64,000 bases of DNA, taken from Paralichthys olivaceus. Lineage: Eukaryota; Chordata; Actinopteri; Pleuronectiformes; Paralichthyidae. A program made the position numbers and the translations under genes. The notes beneath the pieces are model-generated. The model saw only the letters and a program-made list of their open reading frames with translations, made no database searches and was not told the DNA's origin. Below, one piece after another: positions 24,255 through 37,700 of this stretch; position 1 is the stretch's first letter; each line of letters opens with the position of its first letter. Where the stretch lies: assembly GCF_024713975.1 (NCBI RefSeq), contig NC_091098.1, positions 16,512,316 to 16,576,315 on the forward strand, given 5' to 3'.

Positions 24255-24668
24255 TAAAGGAACAGTTTGACATTTTGAGATCATTTGTTTTTTGTGGAAA
24301 TTTAGATGAGATGCTAAATGTGTAGCTACCACCAGCTCGAGCTTAGACTGGGAAACGATGGGACTCGACAGTCTGTCTGCAATGGCTACATATTTCCATT
24401 AACTCCTTATGCAATGTTTGTTTTTATGTGTAAAAAAAAATAAAAATAAAATAATAATAATCAAAACTGGATTTTGTTTGGATTAAACAACCAAAATGTA
24501 ACATGTTAGTTTGGAAGCTTTGCAGTTGCGTGCAGCTGCATTTTGTTCCTTTTCGACTGAATCAGGCTAGCTGTTTCCCTCTGTTTCCAGTCTTTGTTCT
24601 AAGCTAAGCAAACAGGGAGCAGCCTGTAGCTCCATAAACGCGTTTCCCAAAATGTTAAACTATTCAAA
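24255..24668. mobile_element. MITE-like element with terminal inverted repeats
   Basis: The left end GAACAGTTTGACATTTTG (from 24259) and the right end, read on the other strand as GAATAGTTTAACATTTTG, match at 16 of 18 positions. The interior has words typical of this fish repeat family, such as GGCTAGCTGTTTCCCTCTGT and TTTGTTCTAAGCTAAGC. No coding capacity. It lies between the convergent tnnt2 and pkp1 3' ends and may be part of the pkp1 3' UTR. A related interior without clear ends is at about 37860-37915. Confidence 0.7.
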
Positions 24669-25624
24669 CGATTTTCAGCATGGTGGTTGAATGTAGACAA
24701 CCGAATGAAGTAGCAAAAAAAAAAAAAAACATGACCAACAATGAAGCATTTCTTTGGTTTCTTGTGAAAATCCAAGTGCTGGCTCTTTCTTGACCCGAGC
24801 GTTTGCTCAGTTTTTTACATACTAAAGGTACATTCAACATATGAAACCATCGTCAACCTTCTAACTCCAAAAAATACTAAACGAACAACACAGATGTTTT
24901 TATGATATTGTTACTGACAGAAAACACTCTTTGGGTGGACAATGACAGCAGCAATATCACAAATTACACAATCTTTTTTGGTCTTCTCAGCTTCTCACAT
25001 GTTTTTCTTATAACTTTCATTTTCAGCTGCTCAGTCCTCAAGGCCACTTTAGATATTTTATCTCTTAGTCTGCTGCACAGACAAATTTGATAGCTATGCA
25101 ATTCATAAATCTGAATAAGTAATATTTCACTGAAGATAATGTCGTCTGTCCACAATATCTGGTGTACTGTGGCTCACAGGCTGTAAAAACTAGTTTTCAG
25201 TACACTTAACCTACCAAAAACACACTCACCCATACATATATAAACACACACAGAAACATATTCAAAATTAAATACATACAACACCGCAGGATTACTCATG
25301 AAATTGAAAGCTCACTCGTCTCTATAGTATGTACAATATACTATTGACTGCTAACTGGATCTTTCGGCAAAGCTATTATCAGAGGAATTTCACTCTCCTT
25401 GTTGATTGGGTGTGGCCGCAGCAGTGTCTTAACATGCTGGTTTCCATCTGCAGGTACACACATGAGCAAAAAGGAAGAACAGAGAGAGGAGAGACACAGA
25501 GAAAAGGTTTTAATCCGTTTGATACAATCTGTCCTGAATGTTTAAATCCTGACTACACAGAGTCACAAGTGGCCAGAAACTGATCGTACCTCCAGAGCCC
25601 TGTGCCGCTGCCAGTCTGTCATGC

Positions 25625-28600
25625 TCAGTCGATGACTTGTACCGACCTGTGCACTGCTTTGGTGTTCTCATTGACAAAAAGTGACTTGGCCAAACTGAGC
25701 TGTGGATCAGAGAGTTGAAAAGGAATCAGTGAAGGACGTCGCACAACTTCTACACATGAGGCAGCCTTGCACTTATCGTGAGAGGAAACACTGTTTAATC
25801 ATTGCTACTGTTCATCTGATAAGCACATTTGCTCACACTTGTATACTTTGTATAAGTTTCTAGGCAACATTCTCTCATAGTCTGTCCACCCTCATCTAAC
25901 CCGCACTGTCTTGGACTCCTCTCCATCTCTCTTCTCATTCCCATGTGTTACTTGTGCAGAAATAGACAGCGCATGCTGAAAACCCGTCTGCCAAGATTCC
26001 AGTGTGACTGTTTCTGTATTCACAGAACTCTTGGGTGTGGCAGGAGGGAAGGGAAAGTGTGTGTGTGAGCCAGAGGAGTAATAACACACACCTAACCTAT
26101 TCTGCGTGGCCCTCCCGGTGTTTGTGCAATGCAGCACAAGCCTGACGCACTAAGATGTAACCTCCTGGGTTTTATCACTGTCAACTGCACATTTCTGCAT
26201 ATTACCTCAGACTAATTTACCTTCTTCAAGACACCCTGAAAATTCTTCTCGTTCCACAAGTTGTAGAGCAGCAGCGAGGCGGCTTTGCTGCTTTTGGGGA
26301 GAGACCTGGGACGAGGGCAGAGGACAGTGAGAAAAGGTTTGCAGCACAAGACAAATAAAGAGCAGTTATAAAACATGAAAGATTTGTGGAAGCAAATAGG
26401 CACTAAAAATATCACCTGCACTTCAGGTATTTTAGACACTTTGCATAACTTCAAGTTTTACTGAGAGGCTGTTTGTGCTAAAAAAAAAAAAACCTTGACA
26501 GCAAATTGCTGCAGTTGTGATGTTACACTAGACAGTGACTTACTGTGTATTTGCTTCATATATGCTCTGTTATTTGTGAATATTTTGAAGTGGATTAAAC
26601 TCCCCTGAAGAGATGATTTACCCAAATTATGAAATAGAAACTATTTGCCTCACTTAATCTCAGCTGTATGTTCCCACAAGGACAGGTTTGGTTTTATGAA
26701 ATGTTCCTGGATACAAATACAGTGGAGGTGAATGTTATTTAATTTGCTTTATTGGTTATAAATGTTCCCAGCAGTGAAAAGGCTTCAAAGAGTCCAATAG
26801 CAGATATGTTTTAGATACTATTTATCGATCAGGATCTAAGCTTTAAAGGAGCAGAGAGAGCGAGGAAGACATGCTGCAAAGGGCCGGCTCAGAAGCGAAC
26901 CTGCTGTGGCTGCTGTAGAAGACTGAAGTCACAGTACGTCACCTGGTTCATCCTATTTATTTTTGTCAGTTGTGTGAGCAAAACAAACAAAATTCCAGAC
27001 AAAAAAAGTGGATGTGGTTGAGCAGGTAGCAATTGGTTGTCCGCTAAATGGAAGGTCAGCGGTTTAATCCCTGACTCCAGTAGTCTGCGTGTCTTAGAGC
27101 CCCTGGGCAAGATACTAAACCCTGACCACTTTGAGTGGTTGAAAAGAAAAGAGCTGGACTCAATTTGCGGATCTCAAAATATACACAGATAAAACTTATG
27201 TGAAGTAAAACAACTTTATTTATACATCCCCTTTTCAGTTAGAGAGATAGTTCAAAACCGTTTACATGAGTCAGTGAAATGCATCTAAGTTTGTCACAAA
27301 TATAAAAGCTGAAGAATAAATAAAAACTCACCCATTCTCGCTGATGTCAGCCAGTGATGTCACCAGTAGATTATTAATGACCTTCTTGCCGACCTCAGGT
27401 TCTGCCATCATCAGAGACCAAGCTGTGCCGCAAGCTGCTGATATGGTATCATCGCTTTTTCCCATTTCTCGGGGGCCAGAGGAGAGGAGCCTGGTGAGCT
27501 CCGGCAGAATCTGCTTTGCTACAGAGAAGAAATAGTAACAGTAAGATCTGATTTATACAGACTACAACTACATTTTGTAAGGATGCAACTGGTATTATCA
27601 ACGTCTCGTGTATCTCCGTACCCATGGCGGGCTGCACACTGCAGGTCCGAGACATGTTACTCAGCAGGGCCATGGCGGTCTTCTGCAGGGTATCGTTAGG
27701 CGACTTCAACAGAGGAGAAATGTGCAGCAGAGCGCTCAACTTGTGAATCAGAATCCTGGTCACACCCATGGAGCCCTGAAACAACAGCAGAACAAAGAAG
27801 GAAAGAAGAGGTTGTAATCTCCTTAATAACTCTAGATGTAAATATTTATCCTATATTTAACTTTGTAATAATTTGGTGGCAGCATTGTTACAGATTTCCC
27901 TTTTTTGAAGATCGTTCGTTCAACAATTACCACTGAATCCAGGGATACAAAGCTGTTGTGTCATTAATCCCACCACCTCTCTGCCTCTGGGGCTTTTCGT
28001 CTCTCCTAAATCAATCTGAGATGATCTTGAATGTTCGCTAGCAAAACGCACAAAGTTAGGCCTCATAATTGTCTTCTTTGCACTCACCATCCCCCGGTTG
28101 GCTGTGAGGTTCTGCAGGGCACCGCAGGTGGCCTCCAGGGTGGCGTCGTTCCGGGACGAGCCCAAAAGGGACAGGTAGGTTTTCATGGTTTTGGGATGGC
28201 TCAGGACGTTTTCGCCTGAAGGGGGGCTTACCTCTGGCAAGGCCTGATCCACATCAAACAAAAACTGAGGAGACGGGAAGACAGGAGACTGTTAGTGGGG
28301 TTCAGATTGCAAAGCTGGATGGAGGTGTGCATGCTGGTTGGTGCTCACCTCCTTTTGAAGCTTGCTGCTCCTGGGGCTGAAACATCCCATTGTGGGGCTT
28401 TTCTCACCCTCGAACTGGCCCAGGTTTTGAGGATAGTACCTGCTAAAGGCTTTTGGGGACTCCGACTCCAGTTGGTAGGTCAAGTTGTGGAGGATGCATG
28501 CACAGTTCTCCACAGACTAGAGGAGAAGAACAGAGAGGTTATTAACTATGGGCGGCTGTGGCTGAGGGGTCAAGTGTTTGTCCTCAAACCAGAAGGTCAG

Positions 28601-31600
28601 TGGTTCGACCCGCAGTCTTCCTCATCTTCCTGCCAAAGTGTTCTTGGGCAAGATACTGAACCCCTAAATGGCCCCTCATAGATGTTGAATGCACTAATTG
28701 TAAGTCCATGCAATGCATCTCTCTCCTTCTCTTCCCCTTTTTTCTCCGCTCATCCCATCTCGTCAAGGCAGATGGCCGCCCACATTGAGTCTGGTTCTTC
28801 CAGATTCTTCCAGATTCAATTAATGAGGTCGTTTTTTCTCCCCAAAGTCGCCCAAAGTGCTTACTCATTGGGAACTATTGGGTTCGGCGCTTAAAACTGA
28901 ACTGAACACCTTCGATTCAAACCTCTGCTTAATTTTCTCAAAGCTTTTACCCATGAAACACTTGCTTGTTGTAAGCTATAATGATATAAATGTATTCTAC
29001 CACATTAAAACAACAATAGACACATAAAATAGAGTCATCCACTATTCAAACATACACTGACGTTTGTATACATAACATGTCACGACATATTTAACAAGGA
29101 CATGCACCCAATAGCTTTTAATTCTGATTAGAATCTTGATACTGATCCTAAATTAAAAAGCCAGTGACACGTGTTAGTTTACTACAAGAAGCTAATGTGT
29201 CACATCTACAAACCTGACATCAAACAAACAAAGCATTTTATGTCTCAGTCTCTTATACAACTGACAATCCCACTCAGCTCCTTCATTAAAAGAGGCCTGT
29301 GTAAACAGTGCCAGCACAGACATGGAAGTAAATACACATCCACACCCCAAATTTCCACTGAAGAGAGGGCACACTAATTATATACACACTGTGGCTCTGA
29401 GGATGCATGTGAGTGTTCGCTCAATTGTTCTGTATGTGTGTACGTGCGCTTAAAGATATTTAGCGTCACACATGTGTTATACAGGAACTACGAGTACACG
29501 GCAGCATGACTACAACATAGCTCTTCTCATCTGTGCACAATTCAGTGAGACCAAGGTAGACAAAAACAAAAACATCCTGAGAGAGGAGAAAAACAATGAT
29601 TTGGCCTAGTATAGAAAAAGATAATACTTGATTACAAGATCAGCAGTGCAACTATTAGATTAATGATGTTTTAACTTCAAGTATCTAAAAGAAATGTACT
29701 GATATCAATACTGCAACTTCTGCAATATCTAGAAATAGGGAAAAATGCACAATTTTCTCAACCAAAGGTCATAGAGTTGCCTGCTTTGTCCAACCAGTAG
29801 TGAGGAATCCTACTATAGTCAGTTTACAGTGATATAAAACATAGAAAAAACAATACATCTAAAAAAGATTAGCTTATGAGACTTAGTAACTCAAATATTA
29901 AAGTTTCTAATTACTTGACAATAAGTTGGTCATCTTATGATCACTAATTGATGAATTGTTCCAATTCTACTCAACATCGTCAGTTGAACCGATGGTGCGA
30001 GGGCAGGGGAGGAGTTAAAAAGCCAACAGACAATTATTTCTGTGTACATAAAAAATGAACTCTGATAACTCAATAGTTTTTTGTCAGGAAGTTTGATAAA
30101 GGAGGTCAAATGAGCGATGGTGCTATGATGATAATAATAATAATAATAATATAATGCTACTAACGGTTTCCATTTACAAATTAGAGGTGGGTGGGTTATG
30201 TTGATGTAAATGAAAGAGGTGGTGCCACTGCGTGTTTGGAGTTGTTACCTTGTCATCAGGGTTATCCTCCGCAACACAGGACTGGATGTAACTCATGAGG
30301 GAGTCGATGAGGCCACTGCAATCTCTCATTGCGTGTCTCTCCCTCAGCTGACCACAGCTCAGGTTCCTAACAAAATCATTCAGACATTCGTTTAACTCTG
30401 CATGGAAACAAGGAGCACCTTGCACCGTACGCTATCTTCATCATCGGGATCAGGCACATGAAAATCATCCATATAAAGGTATCCTTGAAATGTTCTCACC
30501 GCAGGCATCCCGTGGTGTTGTAGAAGACATCGGGGTGAATGTTGTTGTTGGCGCTGTCGTCCGACCAGCATGTTAACGGCACCACCACATTCTCAGTCAA
30601 GGCGGGCAGTGCAGTCGCTGTGAGTTCTCCCTTCATCTCATCGGCAGACGACAGGTTCCATAGCAGGCCTACAAATTAAAAGACAAATGTAGTTGGTCAA
30701 AACATAGATTTTTTCCTACAAATGTAAATTTTGATTTTATTCTGTTTTGATACATTTTGGAAATGCTGGAGAAAATGGTCAGCACTATTAGCACATACAT
30801 TTGAATATAATACCATTGAGACAAATATTATGTGGTTTACCTAAACATCGTTTATTCTATTCGTTATTATTCTAATTCAGATGTCCTGTTTGGGATAATA
30901 AAACATTTCAAGCGGTCTAAAGGGTAAATGTGTGAGATTGTTAACATTGTTATGACAACCAACAGCTATTTTCTATGTAAAGACGTAGTGGAGTAATGAT
31001 GTCCTGAGAGAGTGAAGTCACATTCCCACTGTGTGTGTTGTAATGTTTTGGTAACCGTCCCGGGCGCACGTTCATGTTGGTGCATCCTGTGAATCTGTTG
31101 GCCCTTTCCGCGATTTAAAAGCGAGATGACTCCAGCTCAAATCTGCACTCAGTCATGCTAACCTCATTCTGAGGTAAACTTCTCCACGTTGGGATGTCTT
31201 CAGGGGACAAAACACAGTAAACACACCAGTCTCCTGCACAGTGCTTTAAAAACACCACAGCTGCATATTATCTCCATACAGCGCTAGAGACAGCACTGGC
31301 ATGTTTAGGGGGACTGGTTTTCATAGTGTGTGTAATATGGTGCAATGAATGTTTAAATCTAATGAATTGTGCTTTAATTCGGAGACTGTCGGCCTGGCTG
31401 AGGTTTGCAGTCTACTGAGTGAGATTCTAGGTCAGCTGTGGCTCTGGGTGTTTGGGGGGCTCTTTCATTGGGCTTTGCAACACCCACAGACTGTACAGGC
31501 AGCATCTTGTGAAGACCACAAGGGGAAGGAATGGTTCGAGAGGCTGGTACTAGTGTGAAATGTAGTGGCAATGAATATTAGTACATATATAGCCTTTACA

Positions 31601-34600
31601 ACCTTACTTCCCTTTATTATTATTATTCCAATTCCTTGTTACTCAATTTTAGTTTTCTCTTTTGCAAGTAACATGTACATCTGGGAAGAGAAGGATGAGT
31701 AGAATATATTTTATATACTTTTTCTGTGTACTCTGTATGATAAATTCATCCTTAACATAATGCAAACCAAGTTTGTGCATGTATATTATGTATATATTTG
31801 CCCTGGTGACCTGGTCTGTCCTATTATTTTATACTATATATATATACACATTCTATAAAAAGGCATCGTGTTGTAAAGCACATATTACTGCTCAGTGTAT
31901 GTGAGATTTTCTCCTCTCAGTTTGGGGATAGGGCATCTTTGACGTCCTACCTGTGATTTGTTTCTGAGTCTCAGTAGAATCTGTCTCCTTCAGTAGCTGC
32001 AGGGCCTTGCCTATACCACCACAGTGTTGAACCTCCAGCTTGTTGCTCTGATCCTTAAACACCAGGTTCCTCAGGGCAGCAGCAGCAGCCTGGCTCACCC
32101 CAGGGTTGGGGCTCCGCAGCAGGGTCACGAGAAGAGGGATACCCCCTAGTTGGAAAACCTGCAACACAGAAACGAGGAGGGGATGGATGAGGCGTGGCGT
32201 CAACAACAGTGAAAGTTACAAACTGAACTAATAAATTGCTTTCTCCGCCCTTTCCCTCAAGGCAGTTCACAAAAATGTCCTCACTTAGCACTCCTCTGTT
32301 TGTATCTCTACAGTCATCTATAAGACAACCTTCACACTAAACATTATTGACGTGTTTAAAGGACGTGTTTAAAGGACGCGTTTAAAGGACGCGTCTGAGG
32401 TGTTTATAGTATATTTGTGCACAGACCTGCTGTTTGGCATGCTCCTCTTTGAAGGCGGCGTGTTGGATGAAGGTGGCTCCGCACATCTGGAAATTCTCTT
32501 CAGGGTGAGACAGATACTCTACAGCCTCCTTCAGGGTCAGCTCTGATAAGTTAATCCCACTGTTCACACTGGAGAAACAGAAATTACATATTTAATTGAA
32601 TTTAATCGTAAGTTTGGTAAACAAAATGGATTTAAAGGAGACATATTACTTCCCTTTCATCTAGTGTATTAGAGGCTCTTTGTGAATGTAAAAACAGTCA
32701 CAAAGTGACAGAGAGAGCTCCTCTTCCCGACAGTTTCTATTTCGACTCTGCTCCTGAAAAGACTCATCAGCATTTTGGCCAATACTACCCCACATTTGCA
32801 TAATGCATGCAGAGTGGCTTGCCTGGCACACCCCCTAACAAAGCCAGTTAAAGTGAGAGCGGAGCCAAACATTTCCTATGCGCGCTGGAAGTGGTTGACC
32901 AATCACAACACAGTGGGCCAGCTAGCAAATCAGAGCTGCAGCAGTGGACAGTATGAGGAAAGGAATGCATTTTCTGAACATGAGAGCGTGTAAGACAACC
33001 CGAACTAAAATCGAAAACTTGAATATGAGCAGAATATGTATCCTTTAAGTTAAAGTAGGACACATTTTTCAATATATGTACAAGACTGCTGGTTGCAGCG
33101 TTCTTTGTGAAACTGTAAAAGTGACCTGCAGTAATTGAGCCATGGCAAGTGAAGACTGGCTGCAGGACTCAGACCACAGAATCCTGAAGCTGCACCACCA
33201 CTGCTGCACAAAGAGCTACTCACCTGTTTATTCAAAGTTGAGTGAAGCTCGACTCAGTACACAGACCCCGAAACTGGAGAATCCATTACTCTTGTTATAA
33301 ATGCACTGGTTGTCTGTTTATTCAAAGTTGATTGATATTGAACGCATCACTTGTCTAAGTCGCACTAAATTTGACATTGCACTTTCTTTGCTACATTGAA
33401 AAACATGGAAGTACTAAATAAAGATCGGTGCAAAATCTCGCAAAAGTATTTTTTTTTCTACCCCCAATACTTTTTTATCTCCTTGTCCCTTCCCGGGCTC
33501 CATTCTTAACAATACACATTCCAAGTGTGAAGCCGATAAGATGAACAGTCCCCAAGATATATGTTCAACAGACAGATTTGAAAACAAGGTACAAGGGGGG
33601 TGAGCTCACGCTGACTGCTGTAGATCCATCCTGGATGCTTTCATGGTTCCCATCTTGCCCTCAGTGTGGGAAGAGGGTTGCTGGACAATGCGTGCCTGGC
33701 TGTTAGTCATCTGAGTGCCGTTGGTCATGGAGTAGGTGCTGTGTCTATTGTATTGATTATGGATGGAGTGCTGGCTCAGGCCTGTCTGCCCCTTTGCTCT
33801 CTGAATAAAGAGCAATTCACATAATGATTAGCTGGTACCATGGAATAATTGTAGTTTTTTTGCTTACATTATGTTTTTTTTTTAGGGGCTTCAGTGAGAT
33901 TGTGGGTTTAAAGAATGAGAACAACTGCTCACCATGACAGGTGCAGGTGCAGCAGAAAATTGAGGAACCAAGGAGGGGTCACTGTGACTGGTTTTCAGCC
34001 CACCGGCACCCCAGCTGGAGCCTCTAATATGCTGTTCCCATCCGCTAGAGGTGCTTTGATATCTTCCTCTTGTGATTTTAGTGGACAGGGAGCGACTCTT
34101 CTGATAGTTCATCTAAAGAGAAAGACAGTGAGGTTCAGAGTAGATCACATGAAACGTTTCACTCAAAGTTCTCCAGAGAATGAGACACAGACCTTTATTG
34201 AAAAATACACATAGAAAAATATCCACCTGGACCGGTCGTGGAAAACTGAAACTTAGATTAGGCGTCACTGCTAAAATACAGCTTTACCCTGAGGCTTCTC
34301 TCTGGCAACAGTCCAGGTCAAGAAGAAAGAAGGTAACCCACTTCTTATGAGAACAGATTTCAAAAACACCCCCTGTTAAGCAAGATGGAGGAATCTGACC
34401 TGAAACAAAGCCTGCATTCCTCGTTTTTCCCTCTTTCCTTTCCCCCCCTCTCACTCATTGAGTGTAGCAGAATGCACCGAACAATCGCACAAACCAAGGT
34501 AACATTATCCGTCACTGGAGACTCACTCACGCTGTGTGTGTTATGAGACTGCTGGCACTGTTGGGCACTTTCTCACAGAGAAGCTTTGTCTGTTCAAGTC

Positions 34601-34696
34601 GTCTGACATTCACATCCTGATGTCACTAAACAACTTAATCTATTGTAATAACGTATTTTTATTATATCAATTACTTTGCCTTCGCTTTTTTAGCTT

Positions 34697-34768
<72 letters not shown>

Positions 34769-37700
34769 TGGGTGTGAGTGTGTGTGTGGGTGTGAGTGTA
34801 CAAAACACACAGTTCAAAGTATTCAAGGAAGAAACTTGGCATCACCTGAGAAAACTGACAGAACATGTCCTGCTGATGCTTTACCTATGAGTCATTTTCA
34901 AAGTTAAAGGTACAGTGTGTAGAATTCAGTGATATCTAGTGTTGAAATTGCATGTTGCAGCTGAACACCCCTCACTTCACCCTCCTCTTCCAGACATGAA
35001 AAAGAATCTGTGGCAGCCTTCATAGCCAAACACAAAGGGTCTTTTCTGGGGTAAAGAAAACTACAGTTCATACAATTTAGAGGAAACAAACTAGTGAAAA
35101 CATCTTGAGGATTATTCTACATTAAATTTCTGCCAATAGATCCCTTTCACCTAAATCTAACACACCTTTAAACCTTTGTTTCCTACTAGTTTCTGTTGAA
35201 ATGATTAAAGTAAAATCTGATTTTTGTTAGAGAAAAACCTTCCCACTGGTGTTTCACTAGTGCTAGTAAGGAAGGAAGTGTGCACCATGCTGATAAAGAA
35301 AAAGCTTCCCTCTTTCCTGCTCCCAAGAAAATCATAAACATCAACTCACAACAATTTTCCCTCAGTTAATCCCAGCATCTGACATGTAGACATTTTGATG
35401 TGCATTCATCGTTTCCTAACTTTAAATTAACTAAAACACTAACCACAACCACAGACAGCTTTAGTCCCCATTTGGACAAGCAGTCCTCAAATAAGTGGTT
35501 TTTATTCTGAAATTTGTCCACAAAATTAGCCAATGCCACATACACACACAGTATTTGTTTAAACGACCCTGTCCTCTGTCTGTGTACCGACTCCCCTTCT
35601 GTTTCAAGCTGGACTGGTTGCTTGGTTACCAGCTATATTTGAGCCCAGCTACTAAGCAGCAGAAGCATGATGGAGGTCAGATCAGTCAACAACATGCTTG
35701 ATTAGAGCTGGCAGCGGGTTTACTCTCAAAGTGCAGCTTTCTGCATCCTGTCATTTGGGTAGAAAGGGACTGAGCCACCAGGGCCTCTCATACACCAGTG
35801 TCTGCACTGGAAGAGAAGGGCGGATACAAATTCAGCAGAGCAAATACAAGCAGCACAGACGTCTGATAAGAGAACATATAGTAAAATATGAATTTACAGT
35901 CAGCAATTGTATTTAAGAGCAGTGTATACTTGTGTACTTCCAAAAAATGTTCTGAAGGAAGGAGGCAAACTGACAGCAGACATCTATAATGAGCCTAAAA
36001 ACATCATCAACCCATCAAATGTGGAACCTTTTTCTCTATCGATGAAGAAACCCAAAGTCATGTCTGACTCAAGCAGCACCAGCAGCCCAGGACTGGATTG
36101 CTTGCAGATTCTTGTTTCTAACATCTGGTTTATATTTTAAGTGCAGCTTCACTAGTCAGATAAACTGTGAGTCATGTTCTTCCATGAAAGCAGGACTTAG
36201 CAGGAAGAAAAAAAAAAGTCGACATAAGCAAGCAACAAGCTTCTGGTGTCTCTAAATTAAAATTAGAATATCAACCGAAACTGAATCGGCTGCAGGATGC
36301 TGCATAAATAAATAAATACAGATCGATAGATTTCAGACATTTGTCTAATATAAAAGCTCTGGCATCAATTGCATCTTTACAAAGTTTATAATGTTCAGAT
36401 CACCATAACATTGTCAGAAATATCTACCTTCAATTATAGGTTTATTATTGAGGTCATGGTTAAAGGTAGTAGATTATAGTTGTTTGTACAGGTGTACCTA
36501 ATAAAGTGGCCACTGTAAATCAATGGGGAGAGACGTCACGACTGTGGCTATGAACATGGACAGGATATGAGGTTATTGGCTGCGCAATTCATTGTTTACC
36601 GTGCAAATGAAATTCATTTAAAATGTATTTTTGCCTGTGACATTCAGATAAGGTGACAGAATCAACACACACATTATAAAAGAGGAGGTGACAGATACGC
36701 AAGGAGTGATGATTATGAACATTCATTTGTAAGAATTCATCACCACACTCCCTAGACATGCCTCAACTGATCGTCAGTAGGTCAGGCCGCAGCAGAGCAT
36801 TAATCCTGTGTGGAATTTGAGTTTGGTCCCGTACAAACAAGTTGAACTCAACTTGACTCTTAACGACGAGACAAGAATTAAAGCCAACACTAACAAAACA
36901 AACAAATATTTTCAGACCCAAAATGAGTAATTCACACACGCGTGGTTGTGAGATACCAAAGTTACACAAAAGTATTTTTCTGTGTATGTTTGAAAAAGGT
37001 GAAAACACATTAATAAGTGGTTCAGGGATTGAGCTGCTCACAGACATTAAATATTTACAGCCACGTAGGAACAACATGACATAAGGGAAAACATCCCACA
37101 CAAACTTATTGTCAAATCATAATTTGATCAAGAATTGTGATACTGAGTAAAAACAATGTGCAGTATCTTAACTGACATTTTCCCAAAGCATCAGCACGCG
37201 ACAGATGAATGTGTGTGTACATCTTCCACCACGAGTTCGACCAGCATCATTATGGTGTAAGGTTTCCCTGAGCAATGCCATAAATCACTCATGATGAGCG
37301 ACATGTAAACTCACTGTAAACACTGTGTGAAAAAATAAACTGCTCACAGTTCAGTTTCCTCAACTATCAGGAAGTGATGTCAGCATTTTTAAAGCATGTG
37401 TGACTGTTTTATGCTGTCTTGAAAGAATTGTTTTTGCCAAGTGCAGCTTTGTTTCCTGGACAAGAGAAGACTGATACTGTTCTAATGTGTAGATTCAATA
37501 TGAGGCTCCAGCCAGACGCTAGTAAAAGCTCCAGTGTGTAAGATTTTGGCAGAAATTCAATATAAAGTAATCCTAGTGTGTTTCATCTAAATTGTACAAA
37601 TTGTTGTTTTTGTTACCTTAAAATAGGCCCTTTATATTTAAAAACATATTTACATCGGAGCGGGTCCTCTCTACGGAGGCCACCATGTTTTTACAGTAGC

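Noticed and set aside
28550-28625. Possible tRNA gene (A-box and B-box words)
   Set aside because: There is no complete cloverleaf and the sequence continues into a SINE body; it is a tRNA-derived repeat.
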